NCBI RefSeq assembly: GCF_037026715.1
Contig: NZ_JBANCG010000003.1
Location: 434,001-498,000, forward strand
From: Breoghania sp037026715
Lineage (GTDB): Bacteria > Pseudomonadota > Alphaproteobacteria > Rhizobiales > Stappiaceae
DNA: 64,000 nt
Direction: 5' to 3'
Shown: piece after piece, positions 27,020 through 35,778 of the stretch
Position numbering within the stretch: position 1 is the stretch's first letter
Layout of the letters: the number at the start of each line of letters is the position of its first letter
Made by a program: the position numbers and the translations under genes
Notes under the pieces: model-generated
What the model was told of the DNA's origin: nothing
The model's input: only the letters and a program-made list of their open reading frames with translations
The model's database searches: none

Positions 27020-27053
27020 ATTGTCATGATACGATATAAATGATTGACATGAT
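27020..27053 (+). promoter_or_regulatory. Direct repeat ATTGWCATGAT upstream of ehuA
   Basis: ATTGTCATGAT (27020-27030) and ATTGACATGAT (27043-27053) are two copies of one motif 23 bp apart, in an AT-rich patch 65-98 bp before ehuA. The second contains a consensus TTGACA -35 box (27044-27049). They match the sites in the asnC-enuR gap and are probable binding sites of EnuR or AsnC. Confidence 0.6.
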
Positions 27054-27117
27054 TTCAAAGTGCTTTCATCGTCAGGGCAATCCCTGATCACGAGCGCATT
27101 TCTTGCGAAAGGCACCG

Positions 27118-27939
27118 ATGAACGCGCCAACGACCCCGCCCGCCCCGGATGCCTCTCCGGCTCCCATCATCGAGATCGATGCGATCTCCAAGAGTTTCGG
27201 CACCTTCCAGGTGCTGAACGGGCTGTCGATGAACGTGATGCCAGGCGAGAAGCTGGCGCTGATCGGGCCTTCGGGGTCCGGCAAGACCACCATCCTGCGC
27301 ATTCTGATGACGCTGGAGAGCATCGACGACGGTCATATCCGCATCGACGGTGAAGAGCTCTACCACATGCCGAAGAACGGCGGCCTCGTGCCGGCGAGCG
27401 AGGCGCACCTGCACCGGATGCGCCAGAAAATCGGCATGGTGTTCCAGCTCTTCAACCTGTTTCCGCACAAGTCGGTCATCGACAACATCACGCTGGCGCC
27501 GATGCTGACGAAAGGGACTTCCAGGGCCGATGCGGAGGCGCGGGCGATGGAGCTTCTGGACATGGTGGGCATGGCCGACAAGGCGAAGGCCATGCCGGCC
27601 CAGCTTTCCGGCGGCCAGAAGCAGCGCATCGCGATCGCCCGCGCGCTGGCGCTTTCGCCCAAGATCATGCTGTTCGACGAGGTGACTTCGGCGCTCGATC
27701 CGGAGCTTGTGGAAGAGGTGCTGAACGTCATGCGAAAGCTCGCGGACGAGACCGACACGACCATGCTGCTGGTCACCCACGAGATGGGATTTGCCCATGA
27801 TTTCGCCGACCGGGTGCTGTTCTTCGACGGCGGCCGGATCGTGGAGGAGGGGCCGCCGGAGGAGATCTTCTCCAACCCCAAGGAAGAACGCACGCAGAGC
27901 TTCCTGAAGAAAATCATCGCCGCTGGCCATCGCGTCTGA
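27118..27939 (+). CDS. ehuA: Ectoine/hydroxyectoine ABC transporter ATP-binding protein
   Basis: A 273-aa ATPase of the polar-amino-acid transport family. Walker A GPSGSGKTT near residue 50, Q-loop GMVFQLFNLFPH, signature LSGGQKQR, Walker B IMLFDEVTSALD, H-loop VTHEMGFA. The EhuA assignment rests on the downstream ehuBCD-eut-doe genes. ATG 27118 follows AAAGG; an in-frame TTG at 27103 is less likely. First gene of the long ectoine operon, downstream of the ATTGWCA repeats. Confidence 0.88.
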   Translation: MNAPTTPPAPDASPAPIIEIDAISKSFGTFQVLNGLSMNVMPGEKLALIGPSGSGKTTILRILMTLESIDDGHIRIDGEELYHMPKNGGLVPASEAHLHRMRQKIGMVFQLFNLFPHKSVIDNITLAPMLTKGTSRADAEARAMELLDMVGMADKAKAMPAQLSGGQKQRIAIARALALSPKIMLFDEVTSALDPELVEEVLNVMRKLADETDTTMLLVTHEMGFAHDFADRVLFFDGGRIVEEGPPEEIFSNPKEERTQSFLKKIIAAGHRV

Positions 27940-28028
27940 GCGCCTTGCCGCCGGACGGGCCGACCGCGGCCGGTTTTCGACACCAGACCAACAACAGAAG
28001 AACACCGCATCACGAGAGGAGTAACGAG

Positions 28029-28859
28029 ATGAAGACCATCGGATGGATTGCCGCGGCCGGGATCGCGGTTGCCGCTCTCGCCCAGTCCGCCAATGCGGCG
28101 GATCTGGAGCAGCTGAAGGAACAGGGCTTCGCCCGCGTCGCGATCGCCAACGAGCCGCCCTATACGGCGGTTGGCGCCGACGGCAAGGTTTCCGGCGCCG
28201 CGCCCGACATCGCGCGCGAGGTGTTCAAGCGCCTGGGCGTGCCGGAGATCGTCGCCTCCGTGTCCGAATACGGCGCGATGATCCCGGGCCTGCAGGCGCG
28301 CCGCTTCGATGCGGTCACCGCCGGTCTCTTCATGAAGCCGGAGCGCTGCGCGGCGGTCGCCTATTCGGAGCCGATCCTGTGCGATGCGGAGGCCTTTCTC
28401 GTCAAGAAGGGCAATCCGAAGGGCTTCAAGAGCTTCGCCGATATCGCCAAGGACGAGAGCGCGAAGATCGGCGCGCCGGGCGGCGGTACGGAAGAGAAGC
28501 TGGCGCTTGAGGCCGGCGTTCCGCGCAGCCGCGTGATCGTGGTGCCGGACGGCCAGTCGGGCCTGAAGATGCTGCAGGACGGCCGCATTGACGTCTATTC
28601 GCTGCCTGTTCTCTCGCTCAACGACCTGAAAAAGAAGTCGGGCGACGATACGATCGAGGTCATGGCCCCGGTCGAGGGCGCTCCGGTCTATTGCGACGGC
28701 ACGGCCTTCCGCAAGCAGGACACGGCGCTGCGCGACGCCTACGACAAGGTGCTGGCGGAGATGAAGGAGAGCGGCGAGTTCGCCAAGATCATCGAGCCTT
28801 ACGGCTTCTCCGCCGCGGCGGCGATGTCGACCTCGCGCGAGAAGCTCTGCAAGGGCTGA
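28029..28859 (+). CDS. ehuB: Ectoine/hydroxyectoine-binding protein
   Basis: Periplasmic receptor of 276 aa, SBP_bac_3 fold. Signal peptide residues 1-22 (ends QSANA-AD). NEPPYTAVGADGKVSGAAPD and the segment EYGAMIPGLQARRFDAVTAG are the sugar-binding-protein-like lobes that enclose ectoine in EhuB. GAGGAG precedes the ATG at proper spacing, stronger than the sites of the membrane subunits. A large stem-loop repeat follows the stop before ehuC. Confidence 0.88.
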   Translation: MKTIGWIAAAGIAVAALAQSANAADLEQLKEQGFARVAIANEPPYTAVGADGKVSGAAPDIAREVFKRLGVPEIVASVSEYGAMIPGLQARRFDAVTAGLFMKPERCAAVAYSEPILCDAEAFLVKKGNPKGFKSFADIAKDESAKIGAPGGGTEEKLALEAGVPRSRVIVVPDGQSGLKMLQDGRIDVYSLPVLSLNDLKKKSGDDTIEVMAPVEGAPVYCDGTAFRKQDTALRDAYDKVLAEMKESGEFAKIIEPYGFSAAAAMSTSREKLCKG

Positions 28860-28951
28860 GCGCACGGGACTGACGACTGCGGGCGGAGCGGCTTCAGGGG
28901 CGCTCTGCCCAACGGGTCCGGGTGCGGCGCCGGGTTAGGGGGCGTGCGGGT

Positions 28952-29084
28952 GGCCTATCCTTCGAGACGCCGTCTGCGACGGCTCCTCAGGATGACGTTG
29001 TTATTGTTGATTCTTCAGAGAAACAAGCGACACGAAAACGTCATCCTGAGGAGGTCGCGAAGCGACCGTCTCGAAGGATGGGCC
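28952..29084. repeat. Inverted-repeat element between ehuB and ehuC (CCTTCGAGACG class)
   Basis: The left arm GGCCTATCCTTCGAGACGCC continues to CTCCTCAGGATGACG. The right arm starts CGTCATCCTGAGGAG and ends CTCGAAGGATGGGCC. The arms are about 45 nt and mostly complementary, with inner hairpins (GTCGCGAAGCGAC). An AT-rich 38-bp loop separates them. It occupies most of the 311-bp gap between ehuB and ehuC. No other copy lies in this window, but the sequence type is widespread in Rhizobiales. Confidence 0.8.
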
Positions 29085-29170
29085 AGGCGCTCCGTCCCGC
29101 CCCCGCTTTCCCGTCGCCACCCGACGACGGCCGGACTTTCATTCTTCAACCGCCCAACGAGTAAGCCATC

Positions 29171-29830
29171 ATGATCGACTGGTCCGGATATCTCGGCCTG
29201 ATCCTGAAAGGGGCGCTGGTCACCGTGGAGCTCACGCTGATGGGCTGCGCGCTGGCGCTCGTCATGGCGTTCATCGCCGGGCTCGGCCGGTTGTCGCGCC
29301 ACTTCGCGTTCCGGGCACTCGCCACCGCCTATATCGAGTTCTTCCGCGGCACCTCCATCTTCGTGCAGCTGTTCTGGGCCTATTTCGTGCTGCCGCTGTT
29401 CGGCTTCGAGCTGACGCCGTTGCAGGCGGGCGTGCTGGCACTGGGGCTGAATGTCGGCGCCTACGGCGCGGAGGTGGTGCGCGGCGCGGTGCTCTCCATC
29501 GGACGGGCGCAATACGAGGCCTGCGTGGCGCTGAACCTGACGCGCTACCAGTGCATGCGTCACATCATCCTGCCGCAGGCCTTTCTCGTCATGCTGCCGA
29601 CCTTCTGCAACAACGCCATCGAGCTTTTGAAAGCGACCGCCGTGGTGTCGCTGATCTCACTGTCCGACATGACGTTCGAGGCGCAGGTGGTGCGGGCACA
29701 GACCGGCAACACGCTGGTGCCTTTCGGCACCATTCTCATTCTCTACTTCCTGATGGCGCTCGCCATCTCCCGGTTCGTGCGGATGCTTGAGAAGCGTCTT
29801 GCGCGCGGCCTCGACGGGGTGAGGGTCTAG
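29171..29830 (+). CDS. ehuC: Ectoine/hydroxyectoine ABC transporter permease EhuC
   Basis: A 219-aa His/Glu/Gln/Arg-type permease with about five TM helices. EFFRGTSIFVQLFWAYFVLP and the coupling loop ACVALNLTRYQCMRHIILPQ are typical of this class. It lies 3 bp from ehuD with which it would form the pore. Confidence 0.87.
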   Translation: MIDWSGYLGLILKGALVTVELTLMGCALALVMAFIAGLGRLSRHFAFRALATAYIEFFRGTSIFVQLFWAYFVLPLFGFELTPLQAGVLALGLNVGAYGAEVVRGAVLSIGRAQYEACVALNLTRYQCMRHIILPQAFLVMLPTFCNNAIELLKATAVVSLISLSDMTFEAQVVRAQTGNTLVPFGTILILYFLMALAISRFVRMLEKRLARGLDGVRV

Positions 29831-29833
29831 GTC

Positions 29834-30493
29834 ATGGAATGGGACTGGGAATTCGTCTGGAAGATCATGCCGACCCTCATCGAGGGCGTGAAGATCACCA
29901 TTCTCGCGACGCTGCTGGGCTCGGTGCTGTCGACTGTCGTGGGGCTCGCGATCGCGCTCTTGCGGCGTTCGCCATCGCGACTGATCTCCCGGACGGTCGG
30001 CTTCCTGGCGGAGTTCATCCGGGGCACCCCGCTTCTGGTGCAGCTCTATTTCATTTTCTACGTCTTGCCGGATTTCGGCATCCTGCTGCCGCCGCTGGTG
30101 GCCGGCGTCATCGGGCTCGGGCTGCATTACGGCACCTATACGGCTGAGGTCTACCGGGCCGGCATCGACAACGTGCCGAGCGGCCAATGGGAGGCGGCCA
30201 AGGCCTGCAACCTGACCGGGCGCCAGACCTGGACGCACGTGATCCTGCCGCAGGCGATCCCGCCGATGATCCCGGCGCTCGCCAACTATTTCATCGCCAT
30301 GTTCAAGGAGACGCCGCTTCTGTCGGTGATCACCGTTCTGGAACTGATGAACCAGGCCAAGAGCGTTGCGAACTCCTACTATCGCTATGTCGAGCCGATG
30401 ACCCTTGTCGGCGTGTTCTTCCTGACGATCAGCATCCTGTCCGTCTTCGGACTGCGCTGGCTGGAGCGTCGCTACGGACGTATCGAGAGATGA
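29834..30493 (+). CDS. ehuD: Ectoine/hydroxyectoine ABC transporter permease EhuD
   Basis: A 219-aa permease, paralogous to EhuC and of the same length. EFIRGTPLLVQLYFIFYVLP and the coupling loop AAKACNLTGRQTWTHVILPQ identify the class. Its TGA overlaps the ATG of eutA, which ties import to catabolism translationally. Confidence 0.87.
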   Translation: MEWDWEFVWKIMPTLIEGVKITILATLLGSVLSTVVGLAIALLRRSPSRLISRTVGFLAEFIRGTPLLVQLYFIFYVLPDFGILLPPLVAGVIGLGLHYGTYTAEVYRAGIDNVPSGQWEAAKACNLTGRQTWTHVILPQAIPPMIPALANYFIAMFKETPLLSVITVLELMNQAKSVANSYYRYVEPMTLVGVFFLTISILSVFGLRWLERRYGRIER

Positions 30494-31302
30494 CCACGAT
30501 CACCAGAGTGCCCCAGATCGTGCGGGCGGAGACAACGCCGGACTTCGACCAGCGCGCGATCGAGAAGCGGGTCGGGCTCGTCGTGCTTTCGACCGATCAC
30601 ACGAGCGAGGCGGATTACGCCCGCATGGTGGCCGGTGAGCGCATCGGCGTCTTCACCAGTAGGGTTCCCTACGTCAATCCGGTGACGCGGGAAAACCTGC
30701 GCGCCATGCAGCCGGACCTGACGGCGGCAGCGGGGCTGATCCTGCCGGAGGAGGACCTGGACGTCGTGTGCTATTCCTGCACGTCGGCGTCCGTGATGAT
30801 CGGCGATCAATCCGTCATCGACGCGATCCGCGCGGCGAAGCGCGGCGCGCCGGTGGTTACCCCCGCGATGGCGGCGGTTGCCGGGCTGACCGCGCTGGGG
30901 GTGACCCGCATCGCCATGCTGACGCCCTACACCCTGGAAACCAGCCAGCCGATGGCCGACTATTTCGTCGGGGCCGGGTTCCAGCTGGAAAGGCTCACCT
31001 ATCTTGGGCTTGACGACGACCGCAAGATGGCGCGGATCAGCACGGCTACGCTGGTTGCGGCGGCGCGTGAGGCGATGGTCGAAGGTGCCGAGGCGTTGTT
31101 CATCTCCTGCACGGCGCTGCGCACGGCCTGTGTCATCGCCGAGATAGAACAGGCGCTCGGCTGCCCGGTGGTCTCCTCCAACCAGGCGACGGCGTGGATG
31201 TGCCTCAGGCTTCTAGGCGAGACGGCCGCTCGGCCCGAATACGGGCGGTTGATGACCCTGCCGCTTTCCGATGAAAGCGGGAGCCGTGCAGGTGCCGCAT
31301 GA
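30490..31302 (+). CDS. eutA: Ectoine utilization protein EutA (Asp/Glu racemase-like)
   Basis: A 270-aa member of the maleate isomerase/Asp-Glu racemase superfamily. Both cysteines expected of the catalytic pair are present: C97 in VVCYSCTSASVMIG (with C94 nearby) and C207 in ISCTALRT. EutA is found with eutBC in hydroxyectoine degraders and is assigned to the conversion of hydroxylated intermediates; its exact reaction is not settled. Overlaps both neighbours by 4 bp (ATGA). Confidence 0.85.
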   Translation: MTTITRVPQIVRAETTPDFDQRAIEKRVGLVVLSTDHTSEADYARMVAGERIGVFTSRVPYVNPVTRENLRAMQPDLTAAAGLILPEEDLDVVCYSCTSASVMIGDQSVIDAIRAAKRGAPVVTPAMAAVAGLTALGVTRIAMLTPYTLETSQPMADYFVGAGFQLERLTYLGLDDDRKMARISTATLVAAAREAMVEGAEALFISCTALRTACVIAEIEQALGCPVVSSNQATAWMCLRLLGETAARPEYGRLMTLPLSDESGSRAGAA

Positions 31303-32282
31303 GTGCCGCGACGCTTCCGCTGACGGAAATCCATGAGGCGCGCCAACGCATTGCCGGGCTGGTGGAGCGCACCGCCTGCACCGTTTCGCCCGACCTGAGC
31401 GAACGGGCCGGGGCGCCCGTGCATCTCAAGATGGAACATCGCCAGACGACCGGCAGCTTCAAGCTGCGCGGCGCCTCGAATGCGGTGGCTTTGCTTTCGC
31501 CGACAGAACGGGAGCGCGGCGTGGTCACCGCCTCCACCGGCAATCACGGCCGCGCGCTGGCCTTCGCCGCCGGGCGCGAAGGCATATCCGCGACCGTGTG
31601 CATGTCGGAACTGGTGCCGCAAAACAAGGTTTCGGAGATCCGCAGGCTCGGGGCCGATGTTCGCATCATCGGCCGCAGCCAGGACGATGCGCAGCGGGAA
31701 GTCGACCGGCTGGTGGCGGAGGAGGGACGCACGATGGTGCCGCCCTTCGACGCGCCGGCCGTGATCGCCGGGCAGGGCACGCTAGGGCTGGAGATCCTTG
31801 AGGACGTGCCGGACGTGGCCTGCGTGGTCGTGCCGCTTTCCGGCGGCGGGCTGATCGCGGGCATCGCCAGCGCGGTCAAAGGCATCAACCCGAACGTCCG
31901 CATCGTCGGCGTCTCGATGGAGCGGGGGGCGGCGATGAAGGCGAGCCTCGATGCCGGGCACCCGGTCGAGGTGGAGGAACAGGCTTCGCTCGCGGATTCT
32001 CTGGGCGGCGGCATCGGGCTCGACAACCACTTCACGTTTTCGATCTGCCGGGCGCTGGTCGACGAGGTGATCCTGCTTTCAGAGGACGAGATCGCCGCCG
32101 GCATCCGGCATGCCTACGCCACCGAGCGCGAAGTGCTTGAGGGCGCCGGGGCGGTTGGCATCGCGGCGCTTCTGGCGGAAAAGCTGACCGTATCGGGGCC
32201 GACGGTGCTGGTGCTTTCGGGCCGCAACATCGACATGGGCGCGCATCGCGAAATCGTGGGTGCCGGGGAGGGCAGGGCATGA
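31299..32282 (+). CDS. eutB: Hydroxyectoine utilization dehydratase EutB (threonine dehydratase-like)
   Basis: A 327-aa PLP enzyme of fold type II. The PLP lysine is K55 in TTGSFKLRGASNAV and the glycine-rich phosphate cradle is PLSGGGLIAG. The family eliminates water from beta-hydroxy amino acids, which fits the hydroxylated diaminobutyrate arising from hydroxyectoine. ATG overlaps the eutA stop; its stop overlaps eutC. Confidence 0.87.
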   Translation: MSAATLPLTEIHEARQRIAGLVERTACTVSPDLSERAGAPVHLKMEHRQTTGSFKLRGASNAVALLSPTERERGVVTASTGNHGRALAFAAGREGISATVCMSELVPQNKVSEIRRLGADVRIIGRSQDDAQREVDRLVAEEGRTMVPPFDAPAVIAGQGTLGLEILEDVPDVACVVVPLSGGGLIAGIASAVKGINPNVRIVGVSMERGAAMKASLDAGHPVEVEEQASLADSLGGGIGLDNHFTFSICRALVDEVILLSEDEIAAGIRHAYATEREVLEGAGAVGIAALLAEKLTVSGPTVLVLSGRNIDMGAHREIVGAGEGRA

Positions 32283-33271
32283 GCCGGATGACGATCCTCA
32301 CCGAAGCCGATCTCAGGGGCGTCATTTCGCTCGATCGCGATGCGGTCGCCTGCGTGGAGGAGGCTTTCCGCGCGCTTGCGACGAAGCCCGTCGCGATGCC
32401 GCCGATCCTCCGGCTCGATATCCCGGAATATCGCGGCGAGGTCGACGTGAAGACGGCCTATGTGCCGGGCATCGACGGCTTCGCGATCAAGATCAGTCCG
32501 GGCTTTTTCGACAATCCCTCGCTGGGGGTGCCGAGCGTCAACGGGTTGATGGTGCTGCTGTCATCGAGAACCGGGCTTGTGGAGGCGCTGCTTCTCGACA
32601 ACGGCTATCTGACGGATGTGCGAACGGCGGCGGCCGGAGCGGTCGCCGCGAAGCATCTGGCGCGGGAGGATGCGCGGGTGGCGGCCATCTTTGGCGCCGG
32701 CGTGCAGGCCGGGCTGCAGCTTGAGGCGTTGAGGCTGGTCAGGCCCATCGAGGAAGCGCGGATATGGGCGCGCGATCCCGGCAAGGCGGAGGCGAAGGCG
32801 GCGGAATTGAGCGCGCGGCTCGCGATGCCGGTGCGGGCGGTGGAAGCCCCGCGCGCGGCCATGGCCGGGGCCGACGTGGTCGTCACCACCACGCCGTCCG
32901 AGACGCCGCTCGTCATGGCCGACTGGCTGGAGCCGGGCCAGCACGTTACCGCCATGGGATCGGACGCGGAGCACAAGAACGAGATCGAGCCGGCCGCGCT
33001 TGTCCGCGCCGACCTCTATGTCGCCGACAGCCTCGCCCAGACGCGCCGCCTCGGTGAATTGCATCACGCGATCGCGGCCGGGCTTGTCGATGCGGATCGC
33101 GCCTTTCCGGAACTTGGCGCGATCGCCGCCGGAAATGTGCCGGGAAGGGAGCGGGCGTCGGCGATCACCATTGCGGATCTGACCGGCACGGGCGTTCAGG
33201 ACACGGCCATTGCGACGCTCGCCCGGCAGCGGGCCGCCGCCGCCGGCGCGGGAACTGTTTTCGACACCTGA
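32279..33271 (+). CDS. eutC: Ectoine utilization protein EutC (ornithine cyclodeaminase/mu-crystallin family)
   Basis: A 330-aa NAD(P)-dependent protein of the OCD family. Rossmann motif AAIFGAGVQAGLQLEAL near residue 137 and the substrate-side KTAYVPGIDGFAIKIS are visible. It belongs to the hydroxyectoine branch with EutA and EutB, probably as a reductase or imine-handling enzyme. It ends 53 bp before doeA. Confidence 0.86.
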   Translation: MSRMTILTEADLRGVISLDRDAVACVEEAFRALATKPVAMPPILRLDIPEYRGEVDVKTAYVPGIDGFAIKISPGFFDNPSLGVPSVNGLMVLLSSRTGLVEALLLDNGYLTDVRTAAAGAVAAKHLAREDARVAAIFGAGVQAGLQLEALRLVRPIEEARIWARDPGKAEAKAAELSARLAMPVRAVEAPRAAMAGADVVVTTTPSETPLVMADWLEPGQHVTAMGSDAEHKNEIEPAALVRADLYVADSLAQTRRLGELHHAIAAGLVDADRAFPELGAIAAGNVPGRERASAITIADLTGTGVQDTAIATLARQRAAAAGAGTVFDT

Positions 33272-33324
33272 TTTTTGACCGTCGAGTTTGCGGTCGTTGG
33301 ACCGCGCCACCTGAGGATCAGCCC

Positions 33325-34518
33325 ATGACGGGTCCCAATCTGAAATTCACGCGCGCAGAGTATGCCGAGCGGCTCGCCAAAACCCGCCGGGCGATGGAGG
33401 CCAAGGGCATCGACACGCTGATCGTGTCCGACCCGTCCAACATGGCCTGGCTCACCGGCTATGACGGCTGGTCCTTCTATGTGCATCAGGCGGTGATCGT
33501 GCCACCGGAGGGCGAGCCGATCTGGTTCGGTCGCGGGCAGGACGCCAACGGCGCAAAGCGCACGAGCTATCTCGGCCACGACAACATCATCGGCTATGCC
33601 GATCACTACGTGCAGTCGAGCGAGCGTCATCCGATGGACCGCCTGGCCGAGATCCTCAAGGAGCGGCGGCTCGATCGCGGCGTGATCGGCGTGGAACTCG
33701 ACAATTACTGGTTTTCCGCAGCCGCCTATCTGGCCTTGCAGCGGCATCTGCCCGACGGGCGGCTCGGCGATGCCAACGCGCTGGTGAACTGGCTGCGCGC
33801 GGTCAAGAGCCCGACCGAGATCGACTACATGCGCAAGGCCGCGCGGATCGTCGAGAAGATCCACGAACGCATTCTGGAAAAGGCCGAGCCGGGTCTGCGC
33901 AAATGCGATCTGGCGGCCGAGATCTATGACGCTTCCCTGCGCGGCGCGGAGGGGGCTGACGGCGCCTTCGGCGGCGATTATCCGGCGATCGTGCCGTTGA
34001 TGCCGTCGGGCGCGGATGCGTCCGCTCCGCATCTGACCTGGGACGACAAGCCGATGCGCAAGGGCGAGGGCACCTTCTTCGAGGTGGCCGGCTGCTACAA
34101 CCGCTACCATTGCCCGCTGTCGCGCACCGTCTTCCTCGGAAAGCCGGATGCGGCATTCCTGGAGGCGGAAAAGGCGACGCTGGAGGGCATGGAGGCCGGC
34201 CTTGCGGCGGCGCGGCCCGGCAACACCTGTCAGGACATCGCCAATGCCTTCTTCGCGGTGCTGGCGAAGTACGGCATCGTCAAGGACAATCGCACCGGAT
34301 ACCCGATCGGGCTCAGCTACCCGCCCGACTGGGGCGAGCGGACGATGAGCCTCAGGCCCGGCGACACGACCGAACTGCAGCCGGGCATGACCTTCCATTT
34401 CATGACCGGACTGTGGCTGGAGACGATGGGGCTGGAGATCACCGAATCCATTCTCGTCACCGAGACCGGCGTGGAATGCCTCGCCAATGTTCCTCGCCAG
34501 CTTTTCGTGAAGGAGTGA
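33325..34518 (+). CDS. doeA: Ectoine hydrolase DoeA (EutD), creatinase/M24-like
   Basis: A 397-aa cytoplasmic enzyme of the creatinase/prolidase fold. An N-terminal creatinase-like domain (IDTLIVSDPSNMAWLTGYDG) is followed by a pita-bread domain (AGCYNRYHCPLSRTVFLG; ITESILVTETGVECLANVP). It opens the tetrahydropyrimidine ring of ectoine to N-acetyl-2,4-diaminobutyrate, the first committed catabolic step. Typical dinuclear metal ligands of M24 peptidases are not all evident, consistent with the ectoine hydrolase group. GAGGATC precedes the ATG. doeB follows after 3 bp. Confidence 0.9.
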   Translation: MTGPNLKFTRAEYAERLAKTRRAMEAKGIDTLIVSDPSNMAWLTGYDGWSFYVHQAVIVPPEGEPIWFGRGQDANGAKRTSYLGHDNIIGYADHYVQSSERHPMDRLAEILKERRLDRGVIGVELDNYWFSAAAYLALQRHLPDGRLGDANALVNWLRAVKSPTEIDYMRKAARIVEKIHERILEKAEPGLRKCDLAAEIYDASLRGAEGADGAFGGDYPAIVPLMPSGADASAPHLTWDDKPMRKGEGTFFEVAGCYNRYHCPLSRTVFLGKPDAAFLEAEKATLEGMEAGLAAARPGNTCQDIANAFFAVLAKYGIVKDNRTGYPIGLSYPPDWGERTMSLRPGDTTELQPGMTFHFMTGLWLETMGLEITESILVTETGVECLANVPRQLFVKE

Positions 34519-34521
34519 GCC

Positions 34522-35541
34522 ATGTTGGTCACCTATCCGGCCGCGCCGCTCAGGCCGTCGCCGATATCGCCGAGCGTCGATTTCGAGAAGAACGGCGTGC
34601 AGCACGGGCTTCTGCGCCTGCCCTACAGCCGGGATGACAGCGCCTGGGGCTCGGTGATGATCCCGATCTGCGTCGTGAAAAACGGGGACGGGCCGGTGGC
34701 GCTTCTGTCCGGGGGCAATCACGGTGACGAATACGAGGGGCCCCTGGCGCTCTACGATCTCGCCAACTCGCTGAAGCCGGAGGACGTCACCGGCACGGTC
34801 ATCATCGTGCCGGCGATGAACTTCCCGGCTTTCCAGAACGGCTCGCGGACGTCGCCTGTCGACTACGGCAACATGAACCGGATCTTTCCCGGCCGGCCCG
34901 ACGGCACGGTGACGGAAAAGATCGCGGACTATTTCCAGCGCTATCTGCTGCCGATGGCCGATATCGTGCTCGACTTCCATTCCGGCGGGCGCACGCTCGA
35001 TTTCATTCCCTTTTGCGCCGCTCATGTGCTGGAAGACAAGGATGTGGAAGCGCGTGCCATGGCTGCGGTGGAGGCATTCTCCGCGCCCTATTCGGCCCGC
35101 ATGCTGGAGATCGATGCGATCGGCATGTACGACACGGCGGCGGAAGAACTGGGCAAGGTGTTCCTCACCACGGAGCTTGGCGGCGGCGGCACGGCGCGGG
35201 CCGCGACCGTGCGGATCGCGCGCATCGGGGTTGCGAACGTGCTGAAACATGCCGGCATCCTGAAGGGCGAGCCGGTGCGCCAGCCGACCCGTTGGCTCGA
35301 CATGCCCTCGGTCGACTGCTTTTCCTTCGCCGAGGACGGCGGGCTCTGCGAGACCATGGTCGATCTCGGCGAGCGGGTGGAAAAGGGCGACGTGATCGCG
35401 CGCGTTCACGGCTACAACCGTACCGGTCGTCCGCCGCAGGAGTTGCGGGCGAAGCTTTCGGGCGTGCTGGCGGCGCGGCACTATCCGGGCCTGATCAAGC
35501 CCGGCGACTGTGCCTCGGTGGTGGCGGTGCTGACGGATTGA
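34522..35541 (+). CDS. doeB: N-alpha-acetyl-L-2,4-diaminobutyrate deacetylase DoeB (EutE)
   Basis: A 339-aa zinc enzyme of the succinylglutamate desuccinylase/aspartoacylase (M14-like) family. Zinc ligands lie in GGNHGDEYEGP (H and E) and DFHSGG. It removes the acetyl group from the DoeA product, giving 2,4-diaminobutyrate and acetate; homologues form a complex with the hydrolase. AAGGAG before the ATG overlaps the doeA stop region. Last gene of the ectoine operon; a hairpin repeat at 35571 follows. Confidence 0.9.
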   Translation: MLVTYPAAPLRPSPISPSVDFEKNGVQHGLLRLPYSRDDSAWGSVMIPICVVKNGDGPVALLSGGNHGDEYEGPLALYDLANSLKPEDVTGTVIIVPAMNFPAFQNGSRTSPVDYGNMNRIFPGRPDGTVTEKIADYFQRYLLPMADIVLDFHSGGRTLDFIPFCAAHVLEDKDVEARAMAAVEAFSAPYSARMLEIDAIGMYDTAAEELGKVFLTTELGGGGTARAATVRIARIGVANVLKHAGILKGEPVRQPTRWLDMPSVDCFSFAEDGGLCETMVDLGERVEKGDVIARVHGYNRTGRPPQELRAKLSGVLAARHYPGLIKPGDCASVVAVLTD

Positions 35542-35570
35542 GAGCCTCAGGGTGTGATGCCGCCGGATCG

Positions 35571-35683
35571 CCTCTCCCGTGGGGAGAGGTCGGCGCGTAT
35601 GCGCCGGGTGAGGGGATGGGATTTTTCGTGGATACGGAGAACCCGACACCCCTCACCCTAGCCCTCTCCCCATGGGAGAGGGG
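35571..35683. repeat. Inverted-repeat element after doeB (CCTCTCCC-GGGAGAGG class)
   Basis: CCTCTCCCGTGGGGAGAGG opens it and CCTCTCCCCATGGGAGAGGGG closes it, with GGGTGAGGGG complementary to CCCCTCACCC inside. A T-rich loop (ATTTTTCG) lies in the middle. Probably contributes to ending the ectoine transcript. Confidence 0.75.
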
Positions 35684-35778
35684 ACATATCCGCGCGGTGC
35701 GGCTGCCGGTGCCGTTTCCCATCGAACCTGAATCGGCCTAGAGATGCCCTGCAACGAAACCGGCATCGGATATCAGGC

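Noticed and set aside
33196..35649. An 817-codon open frame on the - strand opposite eutC-doeA-doeB
   Set aside because: It crosses three well-supported genes and carries no family motif.
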